Source: Lachnospiraceae bacterium
GTDB taxonomy: Bacteria > Bacillota > Clostridia > Lachnospirales > Lachnospiraceae
Direction of reading: 5' to 3'
Assembly: GCA_900770535.1 (NCBI GenBank)
Contig: CAAHDV010000010.1
Span: forward strand, 1 to 6,244
DNA length: 6,244 nucleotides
The position numbers and the translations under genes were made by a program. Under the pieces are notes generated by a model. It searched no databases, was not told where the DNA came from, and saw nothing but the letters and a program-made list of their open reading frames with translations. Below, piece after piece: positions 1-5,516 of the stretch. Within the stretch, counting starts at the first letter, position 1, and each line of letters opens with the position of its first letter.

Positions 1-591
1 GGCGGTGATACCGGAAATGACTGTGTCGGCACCGCCATCCGTCATGGCTGCGCGTCCGTGACCCAGCTGGAGATGATGCCGAAGCTTCCAGAAAAGCGCA
101 CGGAAAACAACAGCTGGCCGGAGTGGCCCCGCATCTTAAAGACCGACTACGGCCAGGAAGAGGCCATTGCCGTGTTCGGCCACGACCCGCGTATCTATCA
201 GACGACTGTGAAGGAGTTTGTGAAGGATGAGAGCGGAAAGCTGGTAAAGGCCATCCTCATCAGCCTGAAGGCGGAGAAGAATCCGGAGACCGGACGCATG
301 TCCATGGTGCCGGTGGAAGGTTCCGAGAAGGAAGTACCGGCAGACCTGGTGCTGATCGCCGCAGGATTTTTGGGTGCCCAGGCTTACGTGGCAGACGCAT
401 TCGGCGTGGAGTTAAATGTCCGCACCAATGTGGCTACCGAGGCCGGAAAATATGCCACCAACGTAGAGAAAGTCTTCACCGCAGGTGATATGCACAGAGG
501 ACAGTCCCTGGTGGTATGGGCGATCCACGAAGGCCGCGATGTGGCAAAAGAAGTGGATAAGTATCTGATGGGGTATACGAATCTGGCGTAA
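1..591 (+). CDS. gltD: Glutamate synthase small (beta) subunit, C-terminal part (5' end outside window)
   Basis: The reading frame is open from base 1 to the TAA at 589-591 and gives the last 196 residues of a protein whose family is usually about 490 residues. The fragment opens with GGDTGNDCVGTAIRHG, the second dinucleotide-binding glycine motif of the GltD family. It continues with the conserved MPKLPEKR and NSWPEWPRI segments and ends with VFTAGDMHRGQSLVVWAIHEGR, the conserved FAD-contacting GD motif and C-terminal helix. In this family the subunit is a cytoplasmic FAD/Fe-S flavoprotein that passes electrons from NAD(P)H to the large subunit, which makes glutamate from glutamine and 2-oxoglutarate. 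The WPEWPR motif fits the GltD type found with a large GltB better than the shorter stand-alone GltA-like type, but gltB would lie upstream and is not visible. A methionine lies at about residue 25 of the fragment, but motif continuity before it shows it is internal. The gene ends just before a strong hairpin, so it is probably last in its operon. Confidence 0.95.
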   Translation, partial: GGDTGNDCVGTAIRHGCASVTQLEMMPKLPEKRTENNSWPEWPRILKTDYGQEEAIAVFGHDPRIYQTTVKEFVKDESGKLVKAILISLKAEKNPETGRMSMVPVEGSEKEVPADLVLIAAGFLGAQAYVADAFGVELNVRTNVATEAGKYATNVEKVFTAGDMHRGQSLVVWAIHEGRDVAKEVDKYLMGYTNLA

Positions 592-601
592 AGCCGACAA
601 T

Positions 602-641
602 GAAGAAGAGGACTGATCTCGCAATCAGTCCTCTTCTTCTT
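602..641 (+). terminator. Hairpin after gltD
   Basis: A perfect 16-bp stem pairs 602-617 with 624-639 around a 6-base loop (CTCGCA). It starts about 10 bases after the gltD stop. The right arm is pyrimidine-rich, but only two T residues follow it before TCGTGGG, so the U-tract is poor for a classical intrinsic terminator. Its position and stem strength still make transcription termination or 3'-end protection the best reading. Confidence 0.7.
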
Positions 642-702
642 CGTGGGCGTGGTCATAAATTTTCTGGATTTCCGGATAGGGACAAATAAAATAAAAATCC
701 GC

Positions 703-731
703 TTGACAGGAACCAGGTCATCTTATATAAT
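703..731 (+). promoter_or_regulatory. Consensus sigma-70/sigma-A promoter for tRNA-Asp
   Basis: A perfect -35 box TTGACA (703-708) and a perfect -10 box TATAAT (726-731) are separated by 17 bases, the optimum spacing. The expected start point is near 738, which leaves a leader of about 30 bases before the tRNA at 770. A full-consensus promoter is typical of stable RNA genes. No CDS lies between it and the tRNA. Confidence 0.9.
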
Positions 732-769
732 GTTGTTATTGCATGAGCAATACAAACAATTTATAAAAT

Positions 770-843
770 GGCCTGGTGGCTCAGCTGGTTAGAGCGCCGC
801 CCTGTCACGGCGGAGGTCGTGGGTTCGAACCCCATCCGGGTCG
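770..843 (+). tRNA. tRNA-Asp (anticodon GTC)
   Basis: This is a 74-base tRNA with a full cloverleaf. The 7-bp acceptor stem GGCCTGG/CCGGGTC includes two G-T wobbles. The D arm contains GCTCAGCTGGTTAGAGC. The anticodon stem CCGCC/GGCGG (797-801/809-813) closes the loop CTGTCAC with anticodon GTC at 804-806. The T arm is GTGGG-TTCGAAC-CCCAT. The discriminator base is G843, the identity base expected for tRNA-Asp. CCA is not encoded, because CTATATA follows directly. The gene is alone, with its own promoter upstream and terminator downstream. Confidence 0.97.
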
Positions 844-854
844 CTATATATAAA

Positions 855-882
855 AGAAGTCTGGTAGCAGGCTTCTTTTTTT
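855..882 (+). terminator. Intrinsic terminator of the tRNA-Asp unit
   Basis: A 9-bp stem pairs AGAAGTCTG (855-863) with CAGGCTTCT (868-876), with one T-G wobble and a 4-base loop GTAG. A run of seven T residues (876-882) follows directly. It lies 11 bases after the tRNA 3' end and closes a single-gene transcription unit. Confidence 0.9.
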
Positions 883-890
883 ATCAGTAA

Positions 891-1068
891 AGCAGGAAGT
901 GAATGAGCCCGTCTCCCGGTATTTTCAGCATATCAGGTTGTTTGCCTCTTGAACACACGTGTCCGAATGCAGCGGATGAAGTCTGATGCGGGCGAACGCA
1001 TGTTGTGAGAGCAAGCAAACAACGATATGTGAAAATAGAGGGAGGCGGGCTCATTCACTTCCGGAGCT
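891..1068. repeat. Large palindromic intergenic repeat, copy 1 (with apical domain)
   Basis: This stretch has no credible gene and is occupied by a long hairpin. Bases 895-917 pair without interruption with 1040-1062 (23 bp). A small purine internal loop follows (GG 918-919 against GA 1038-1039). Then come 8 pairs (920-927/1030-1037), a bulged G928, 6 pairs (929-934/1024-1029) and 9 pairs (937-945/1015-1023). The remaining apex (946-1014) can also fold: a 6-bp extension (946-951/1006-1011) and small hairpins at 962-976 and 986-1001. A second copy at 4094-4195 shares AGCAGGAAGTGAATGAG, a 20-base block (916-935) and a 23-base block (1015-1037). No transposase, clear terminal direct duplication or coding potential is seen. 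It could be a structured RNA, a REP/MITE-like DNA element or a transcription boundary; I do not recognise a named family. Confidence 0.85.
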
Positions 1069-1089
1069 ATGTTTCAAATTTTGAATTTT

Positions 1090-1149
1090 CTCACAAACTT
1101 CCCATTTTTTCCTCACAAAATGAACACATTCGCCTGATATGTTTATAAA
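1090..1149 (+). promoter_or_regulatory. Possible promoter with upstream direct repeats before the wall-binding gene
   Basis: A TATAAA box (1144-1149) lies 38 bases before the start codon of the wall-binding gene. With 17-base spacing the -35 position holds TGAACA (1121-1126), a 4/6 match to TTGACA. Just upstream, the octamer CTCACAAA occurs twice, at 1090-1097 and 1112-1119, 22 bases apart, which is about two helical turns. That spacing would suit an activator dimer on one DNA face, but the octamers could equally be chance in AT-rich DNA. Confidence 0.35.
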
Positions 1150-1187
1150 AGCGAAAAGACTGAAAACGATTCAGAGAGGAGCACACT

Positions 1188-1661
1188 ATGAGGATGAGAG
1201 AGCTTGCGGCTGTGATGGCGGGGGTGTCGTTTGGCATGGCAGTTTTGCCGAACATGACTGCGTTTGCGGCGGATAATAATATGGATTACCGGAGGAAGGT
1301 AGTCGGCATTGCCGGCATTATCAACAACACCAGCACCGGCCTGAATGATCCGGTGACCCGGGCAGAGTTTGAAGACGGCAGTTATCTCGGCGCAGGCTGG
1401 CAGCGCATTGAAGCCAACTGGTATCTGCTGGATGATCAGGGCTATCGTCTCACCGGCTGGCAGGAGCGTGACGGAAAACGCTATTACCTGGGGGAAAACG
1501 GTGTAATGGCTACCGGCTGGTTCGTCTGGAACGACAACTGGTACTACGCCGATAAAAGCGGCGTGATGCAGACTGGATGGGTCATGACCGAGCCTGGGAA
1601 ATATTATTATATGGATGAAAAGGGTGTGTGGGTAGAAGATGCCGTAAAAAATGAGGAGTAA
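1188..1661 (+). CDS. Small secreted cell-wall-binding repeat protein with SLH-like remnant
   Basis: A 157-residue protein. The ATG at 1188 is supported by AGGAG (1177-1181) six bases upstream. Residues 1-27 form a signal peptide with a hydrophobic core and a TAFA cleavage site, so the mature protein should start at about ADNNMDY. Residues 38-61 (VVGIAGIINN... to ...VTRAEF) resemble the later half of an S-layer homology (SLH) module, whose hallmark is the TRAEF end, but the sequence then breaks off instead of completing the module. Residues 70-150 hold four tandem repeats of about 20 residues, each beginning GW with Trp/Tyr-Tyr and a central Gly. This is the CW_binding/choline-binding type that holds proteins on teichoic acid or related wall polymers. 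No enzymatic domain is present, so the role is probably surface attachment or structure; ligand and partner are unknown. It stands alone, with its own terminator. Confidence 0.85.
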   Translation: MRMRELAAVMAGVSFGMAVLPNMTAFAADNNMDYRRKVVGIAGIINNTSTGLNDPVTRAEFEDGSYLGAGWQRIEANWYLLDDQGYRLTGWQERDGKRYYLGENGVMATGWFVWNDNWYYADKSGVMQTGWVMTEPGKYYYMDEKGVWVEDAVKNEE

Positions 1662-1683
1662 GTGATATAGAATTGCTGTAGAT

Positions 1684-1719
1684 AGAAAGTCTGGGATTTT
1701 TGAAAGTCCTGGACTTTTT
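1684..1719 (+). terminator. Intrinsic terminator after the wall-binding gene
   Basis: AAAGTCTGGGA (1686-1696) pairs with TCCTGGACTTT (1707-1717) in an 11-bp stem with two G-T wobbles and a 10-base loop. The T-rich end is at 1715-1719. It starts 22 bases after the stop codon and separates this gene from the hflKC operon. Confidence 0.75.
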
Positions 1720-1783
1720 CTGTTTTCTGCTGACTTCATGAAGTAAACGAAAATTATAAGAACTATCCAGAATAAAGATTCTA

Positions 1784-1792
1784 TGCTATACT
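1784..1792 (+). promoter_or_regulatory. Extended -10 promoter for hflK-hflC
   Basis: TGCTATACT forms an extended -10 element: the TG motif at 1784-1785 and a 5/6 match to TATAAT at 1787-1792. The -35 position (about 1764-1769, TATCCA) is weak, as is common where an extended -10 compensates. The start point would be near 1799, giving a leader of about 60 bases before hflK. No other gene lies between the previous terminator and hflK. Confidence 0.6.
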
Positions 1793-1859
1793 TGTTAAGA
1801 AACTGGCAAGAAAAATCATCATTCTAATACAGAACTGATACAACGCAAGGGGGTATTTC

Positions 1860-3119
1860 ATGAACCAGAATCCATTTGGGGGTCAGGATCCGTTTGATTT
1901 TCTGCGCAGGCAGATGGAAGAACAGCTGAGACAGAAGCAGCAGAAGAACCAGTGGCAGAACCAACAGTCCGGGGGTGCAAACCAGAACCGGCAAAATAGC
2001 AATGCAGGCGGTTCGCAGAATCATGAACCGGAGCGGTTTGATTCGGACGGCAATCCGGTAAAGAATAAAAAGAAAAAACTTCGCCTGTTCCGCAATACCG
2101 GGGTGGCTGCTGCGGTGGCAGCGCTGGTTATGATTGGCATTAACAGCTACTATGTCCTGGACGAGGAAAACTATGCGGTGGTTACCACACTTGGCAGTCC
2201 CCAGGCAGAATCCCAGGCGGGACTGCATTTCAAGATTCCGTTTATCCAGAGCGTGACCATGGTTTCTAAAGGGATTAAAGGAATGCCGATCGGCTATGTG
2301 CAGGAGACCGGTGAATCCGTGGATGAGGAATCCATCATGATCACCAAGGATTTTAATTTTGTTAACACTGATTTTTATCTGGAATATATGGTGAATGATC
2401 CTGTGAAATACCTGTATGCTTCTTCAGATCCGGAGGCTACCCTGAAAATGCTGGCCCAGTCCTATATCCGTGATACGGTGGGTATCTACAATGTGGACGA
2501 TGTTATTACCACCGGAAAAGCTCTGATCCAGTCCGAAATCAAAGAGAAGCTGACCAACCGCATGATCGCGGAAGACATTGGTCTTTCTGTGGTAAACATC
2601 ACGATTCAGGACGCGTTCCCGCCGACAGAGGAAGTCCTGAGCGCATTCAAAAATGTTGAGAACGCAAAGCAGGGCAAAGAGACGGCCATCAACAATGCCA
2701 ACAAGGACCGCAATGAGAAGATTCCGCAGGCGGAAGCCGAGTGCGACCAGATCATCAAGAATGCGGAGGCAGAAAAGGAAGCCCGCATCAACGAGGCCCA
2801 GGGTCAGGTGGCTCGTTTTGAACAGATGTACACGGAGTACAGCAAGTACCCGCTCATTACAAAGCAGCGTATGTTCTACGAGACCATGGAGGATGTGCTT
2901 CCGTCCATGAAGGTTTACATTGTGGATGAGAGCGGCACCCAGAAGATGCTGCCCCTTGACAGCTTTACTTCTGCAATGCAGTCTGCAGGCAGTGGAGCAG
3001 CAGGTAATGGAAGCGAAGCATCGGGAACTGAAAACAGCAGTGCAAAAGCAGACAGTAGCCAGACGGGCAGCAGAAGCGCCGGTCAGGCCGGAGATACTGG
3101 TTCTGCGAATGCGCAGTAG
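1860..3119 (+). CDS. hflK: HflK, SPFH/Band 7 membrane regulator of FtsH protease
   Basis: A 419-residue protein, about the length of E. coli HflK. The ATG at 1860 follows AAGGGGG (1847-1853) by six bases. Residues 1-60 are a Gln/Asn/Gly-rich, disordered cytoplasmic tail starting MNQNPFGGQDPFDFLRRQ, as expected for HflK. A Lys/Arg cluster (68-78) precedes one membrane span (about 80-100). Residues 101-262 are the SPFH/Band 7 domain (ENYAVVTTLG, AGLHFKIPF, VVNITIQDAFPP). Residues 262-325 form an Ala/Glu/Lys-rich coiled-coil helix, followed by the RMFYETMEDVLP segment. The last 50 residues are a Ser/Gly/Ala/Asn-rich tail. In the family, HflK and HflC alternate in a large membrane cage that encloses FtsH and limits its access to membrane substrates. 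hflC follows after 23 bases, so the two are cotranscribed. ftsH is not in the window. Confidence 0.93.
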   Translation: MNQNPFGGQDPFDFLRRQMEEQLRQKQQKNQWQNQQSGGANQNRQNSNAGGSQNHEPERFDSDGNPVKNKKKKLRLFRNTGVAAAVAALVMIGINSYYVLDEENYAVVTTLGSPQAESQAGLHFKIPFIQSVTMVSKGIKGMPIGYVQETGESVDEESIMITKDFNFVNTDFYLEYMVNDPVKYLYASSDPEATLKMLAQSYIRDTVGIYNVDDVITTGKALIQSEIKEKLTNRMIAEDIGLSVVNITIQDAFPPTEEVLSAFKNVENAKQGKETAINNANKDRNEKIPQAEAECDQIIKNAEAEKEARINEAQGQVARFEQMYTEYSKYPLITKQRMFYETMEDVLPSMKVYIVDESGTQKMLPLDSFTSAMQSAGSGAAGNGSEASGTENSSAKADSSQTGSRSAGQAGDTGSANAQ

Positions 3120-3142
3120 GACACGGAAGGAGGAAGTTCGTC

Positions 3143-4012
3143 ATGAAAAAAATAGCAAAAGCCTTCAGCGGCCTGATTCTCATTGCAGCATTGTTTGTTT
3201 TAGGAAATTCCCTGGTCATTACCTACCCGGATGAATATATGATCGTGCGCCAGTTCGGTGAGATTGTCCGCGTAGTGGAGACTCCTGGAGTTTCCGTAAA
3301 GATCCCGTTTGTACAGACCAGCGCGCCGATTCCGAAAGCACTTCAGATTTACGATATTCCGAAGTCGGATGTCATCACCAAAGATAAAAAGAGCATGATC
3401 GCAGATGCCTTTGTGCTCTGGAAGATTTCAGACCCGGTTTTGTTCACCCGCCATTTAAACGGTCAGGTAGCCCAGGCTCAGTCCCGCATCGCGGCATCGG
3501 TCTTTTCTTCCATGAAGTCTGTCATTTCCAATATGGACCAGACGGAAATCATTGAGAACCGTGACGGCAAGCTGGCAGAGGATATCAAGGATAATATCGG
3601 TGGTTCTCTGGATGGATACGGCATTGAGGTACTGGCCGTGGAGACCAAGTCCCTGGATATGCCGGACGACAACAAACAGTCCGTATACGACCGCATGATT
3701 TCCGAGCGCAACAACATCGCGGCATCCTACACGGCCCAGGGTAATTCCTCAGCCCAGAAGATCAAAAATGATACCACAAAGGAAGTCTCCGTCATGAAGT
3801 CTGAGGCCAATGCCGAGGCTGAGAAGATCAAAGCCGAAGGCGAAGCCCAGTACATGCAGATTTTATCCAACGCCTACAACGATACCAGCAAGGCAGATTT
3901 CTACAATTTCGTCCGCTCCCTCGATGCAGCAAAAGCATCCTTAAAAAACGGAAACAACACCCTGATCCTGGATAAAAGTTCCCCGATCACGCAGGTGTTC
4001 TACGGATACTAA
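3143..4012 (+). CDS. hflC: HflC, SPFH/Band 7 partner of HflK
   Basis: A 289-residue protein, shorter than the roughly 330 residues of E. coli HflC. The ATG at 3143 follows AAGGAGG (3127-3133) by nine bases. Residues 8-27 form an N-terminal signal-anchor helix (AFSGLILIAALFVLGNSLVI). Residues 28-170 are the Band 7 domain (EYMIVRQFGEI, PGVSVKIPFVQ, and a late IEVLAVETKSLDMPD strand equivalent to the HflC IDVRIKRIDLP region). Residues 180-240 are the HflC signature helix: RMISERNNIAASYTAQGNSS, then alternating Glu/Ala/Lys including EANAEAEKIKAEGEA. Residues 253-261 (FYNFVRSLD) match the HflC FYxFxRSL motif. The charged helix should pack against HflK in the alternating cage. It is the second gene of the hflK operon and is followed by a terminator and palindrome copy 2. 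Confidence 0.93.
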   Translation: MKKIAKAFSGLILIAALFVLGNSLVITYPDEYMIVRQFGEIVRVVETPGVSVKIPFVQTSAPIPKALQIYDIPKSDVITKDKKSMIADAFVLWKISDPVLFTRHLNGQVAQAQSRIAASVFSSMKSVISNMDQTEIIENRDGKLAEDIKDNIGGSLDGYGIEVLAVETKSLDMPDDNKQSVYDRMISERNNIAASYTAQGNSSAQKIKNDTTKEVSVMKSEANAEAEKIKAEGEAQYMQILSNAYNDTSKADFYNFVRSLDAAKASLKNGNNTLILDKSSPITQVFYGY

Positions 4013-4013
4013 A

Positions 4014-4068
4014 TAGCAATTTGGCGTAACTGTTCAGTACCCTCACAGTTACAATTTGGCTACTTTTT
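4014..4068 (+). terminator. Probable intrinsic terminator after hflC
   Basis: GTAACTG (4026-4032) pairs with CAGTTAC (4046-4052) across a 13-base loop. Outer pairs TAGC/GCTA (4014-4017/4059-4062) and AATT/AATT extend the stem with small bulges, and CTTTTT (4063-4068) follows. The 9-mer CAATTTGGC occurs on both sides of the stem (4017-4025 and 4052-4060) as a direct repeat. The stem is bulged, so termination efficiency is uncertain, but its place directly after the hflC stop fits. Confidence 0.6.
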
Positions 4069-4093
4069 ATTCATCCCGCAGCGGTGCCAATAC

Positions 4094-4195
4094 AGCAGGA
4101 AGTGAATGAGACCGCCCTCCGGTATTTTCAGCATATCAAGATGCAAACAACGATATGTGAAAATAAAGGAGAGCGGTCTCTTTCACTTCCGGACC
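4094..4195. repeat. Palindromic intergenic repeat, copy 2 (short loop)
   Basis: Bases 4098-4120 pair with 4168-4190 with two mismatches (T4107/T4181 and C4116/A4172). A purine internal loop follows (GG 4121-4122 against AA 4166-4167), then 8 pairs (4123-4130/4158-4165), a bulged G4131, 6 pairs (4132-4137/4152-4157) and a 14-base loop. It is in the same orientation as copy 1 at 891-1068 and shares its blocks, but lacks the roughly 70-base apical domain. It lies between the convergent ends of hflC (+) and hydF (-), 29 bases from the hydF stop. It could act as a two-way transcription boundary, although neither arm is followed by a T-run. Confidence 0.85.
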
Positions 4196-4219
4196 TTTAT
4201 CAGTTCCGTTCCCTGATTT

Positions 4220-5431
4220 TTATTGTAATTCGGTTATAATATCGGGGAACAGCTCCACCGATCTCTTCAGGATCCCATGCACCTGCGCAATGCAGATCCC
4301 ATAATTGGTAATCGGCACGTTCTGTGCGACAGCCCTTGCAATCCGCGCCTTCATTTCCCGTTCATTTAACATACATCCGCCGCAGTGCACCACCAGTGCA
4401 TAGGAGGACAGATCCTCCGGGAATTCTCCGCCGGAGGTGAACTCGAAGTTTAACTTTTTTCCGGTATAGTTCCGGATCCAGTTTGGAAGCTTCACGGTTC
4501 CGATATCACCGCACTGGCGGTGGTGGGTGCAGCCTTCGGAAATCAGAACGGTGTCACCTTCCTGCAGCTTGTCAAGCTGGGCGGCACCGTGCACTGCTTC
4601 CTTTAAATCTCCCTTGTAGCGGGCAAAGAGGATGGAGAAGGAGGTGAGTGGAATATCCGCCGGGGTGTCGGCGTTTACTTTTTTGAAGGCCTGGGAATCC
4701 GTGATGACCAGGGCCGGTTTCTTTCCAAGAGCCTGCAGGGTCTGGGGCAGTTCGGTTTCCCTTGCGACCACGGAGATGGCGCCGGATTCCAGCACATCGC
4801 GGATGGTCTGCTGTTGGGGCAGGATCAGACGACCCTTCGGTGCAGCGGAGTCAATGGGAACCACAAGAACCACCACATCCTCCGGCTGGATCAGATCGGC
4901 CACAATGCGTTTTTCATTCGCTTCGGCGGAGGCAGCTTTCGCCAGCGCGCCAATCCGTTCCTTGAGTTCATAAATCTGAACACCGTCCTTTGCGCTGACG
5001 CAGATCTCGTCCGCTTTCAGAGAAAGGGGAGCGGAGAGAAGATCGGATTTGTTGTATACGGTAATGTGCGGAATTTTCTTTTCCTCAAAAAGTGTTAACA
5101 GCTCCTGGTCGGCCTGCTGCAGTCCCTTTTCTCCATCTACAACCAGGATGGCAATGTCGGTTTTGTCCAGAACCTGCAGGGCGCGCTTTACGCGCATTTC
5201 GCCCAGGGTTCCCACATCGTCAATTCCCGGGGTGTCGATGACGACCACCGGGCCGATGGGCAGAAGCTCCATGGCTTTCTGCACCGGGTCGGTGGTGGTT
5301 CCCTTGGTCTCCGAGACCAGGGATAAGCTCTGGCCGGTCACAGCGTTTACCACACTGGATTTTCCAGCGTTTCGCAGGCCGAAGAAGCCAATGTGAACCC
5401 GCTCGGCGGATACTTTATCATTCAGTCCCAT
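4220..5431 (-). CDS. hydF: HydF, GTPase scaffold of [FeFe]-hydrogenase maturation
   Basis: A 403-residue cytoplasmic protein. The ATG at 5431 is chosen because MGLNDKVSAERVHIGFFG matches the usual HydF N-terminus and AGAGGA lies seven bases upstream; an in-frame GTG at 5470 would only add 13 unconserved residues. The N-terminal TrmE-like GTPase domain (about 11-175) has the P-loop GLRNAGKSS (18-26), switch TTTDP (about 45-49), DTPG (66-69), NKSD (127-130) and SAK (146-148). A dimerisation domain follows. The C-terminal Fe-S domain keeps C301-T-H303 and, 45 residues later, H349-C350-G-G-C353, the HydF CxH...HCxxC cluster signature. In the family HydF holds the diiron subcluster precursor made by HydE and HydG and passes it to apo-hydrogenase, with GTP hydrolysis modulating partner exchange. 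All key residues are present, so the protein should be functional. It lies 85 bases downstream of hydE on the same strand, so the two are probably cotranscribed. Confidence 0.96.
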   Translation of the reverse strand: MGLNDKVSAERVHIGFFGLRNAGKSSVVNAVTGQSLSLVSETKGTTTDPVQKAMELLPIGPVVVIDTPGIDDVGTLGEMRVKRALQVLDKTDIAILVVDGEKGLQQADQELLTLFEEKKIPHITVYNKSDLLSAPLSLKADEICVSAKDGVQIYELKERIGALAKAASAEANEKRIVADLIQPEDVVVLVVPIDSAAPKGRLILPQQQTIRDVLESGAISVVARETELPQTLQALGKKPALVITDSQAFKKVNADTPADIPLTSFSILFARYKGDLKEAVHGAAQLDKLQEGDTVLISEGCTHHRQCGDIGTVKLPNWIRNYTGKKLNFEFTSGGEFPEDLSSYALVVHCGGCMLNEREMKARIARAVAQNVPITNYGICIAQVHGILKRSVELFPDIITELQ

Positions 5432-5438
5432 AGTTGTG

Positions 5439-5444
5439 TCCTCT
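5439..5444 (-). promoter_or_regulatory. Ribosome binding site that fixes the hydF start
   Basis: Read on the minus strand, AGAGGA lies seven bases before the ATG at 5431-5429. This supports the internal ATG over the GTG at 5470, which has no comparable purine-rich site close upstream. Confidence 0.7.
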
Positions 5445-5516
5445 TTTCTTAATTCAGAACCGGAAATCACGGCGGTTGGAAGCAGAACGCAACCTTCCGT
5501 CAGATTGTAAAGATAC

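Noticed and set aside
770..843. tRNA-Asp as an integration (att) site for a mobile element
   Set aside because: No copy of the tRNA 3' end is found elsewhere in the window, and no integrase or phage gene is present.
891..1068. Reading the palindromes as a CRISPR array or riboswitch
   Set aside because: There are only two copies, 3 kb apart, with no regular spacers. Neither copy sits immediately before a start codon with an expression platform: copy 2 lies between convergent gene ends.
1143..1739. A 198-codon open frame on the minus strand across the wall-binding gene
   Set aside because: It is antisense to a gene with a signal peptide, clear repeats, ribosome binding site and terminator. 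Its translation shows no recognisable domain and it runs through the terminator of the sense gene.
2653..3234. Overlapping plus-strand frames of 85 and 104 codons within and after the end of hflK
   Set aside because: They are out-of-frame shadows of the Ala/Glu/Lys coiled coil and the low-complexity tail, with no credible ribosome binding site.
881..4204. TTATCAGT on the left of palindrome copy 1 (881-888) and on the right of copy 2 (4197-4204), as possible element ends or target duplications
   Set aside because: The octamer is on opposite sides of the two copies and is not duplicated around either one, so it is most simply chance.
4632..5396. Several plus-strand open frames of 67-115 codons inside hydF
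   Set aside because: They are shadows opposite a well-conserved GTPase gene, rich in Arg/Ser/Pro as expected from an antisense frame, and have no family resemblance.
5432..5470. GTG at 5470 as an upstream start for hydF
   Set aside because: The 13 extra residues are not part of the usual HydF N-terminus, and the better ribosome binding site precedes the ATG at 5431.
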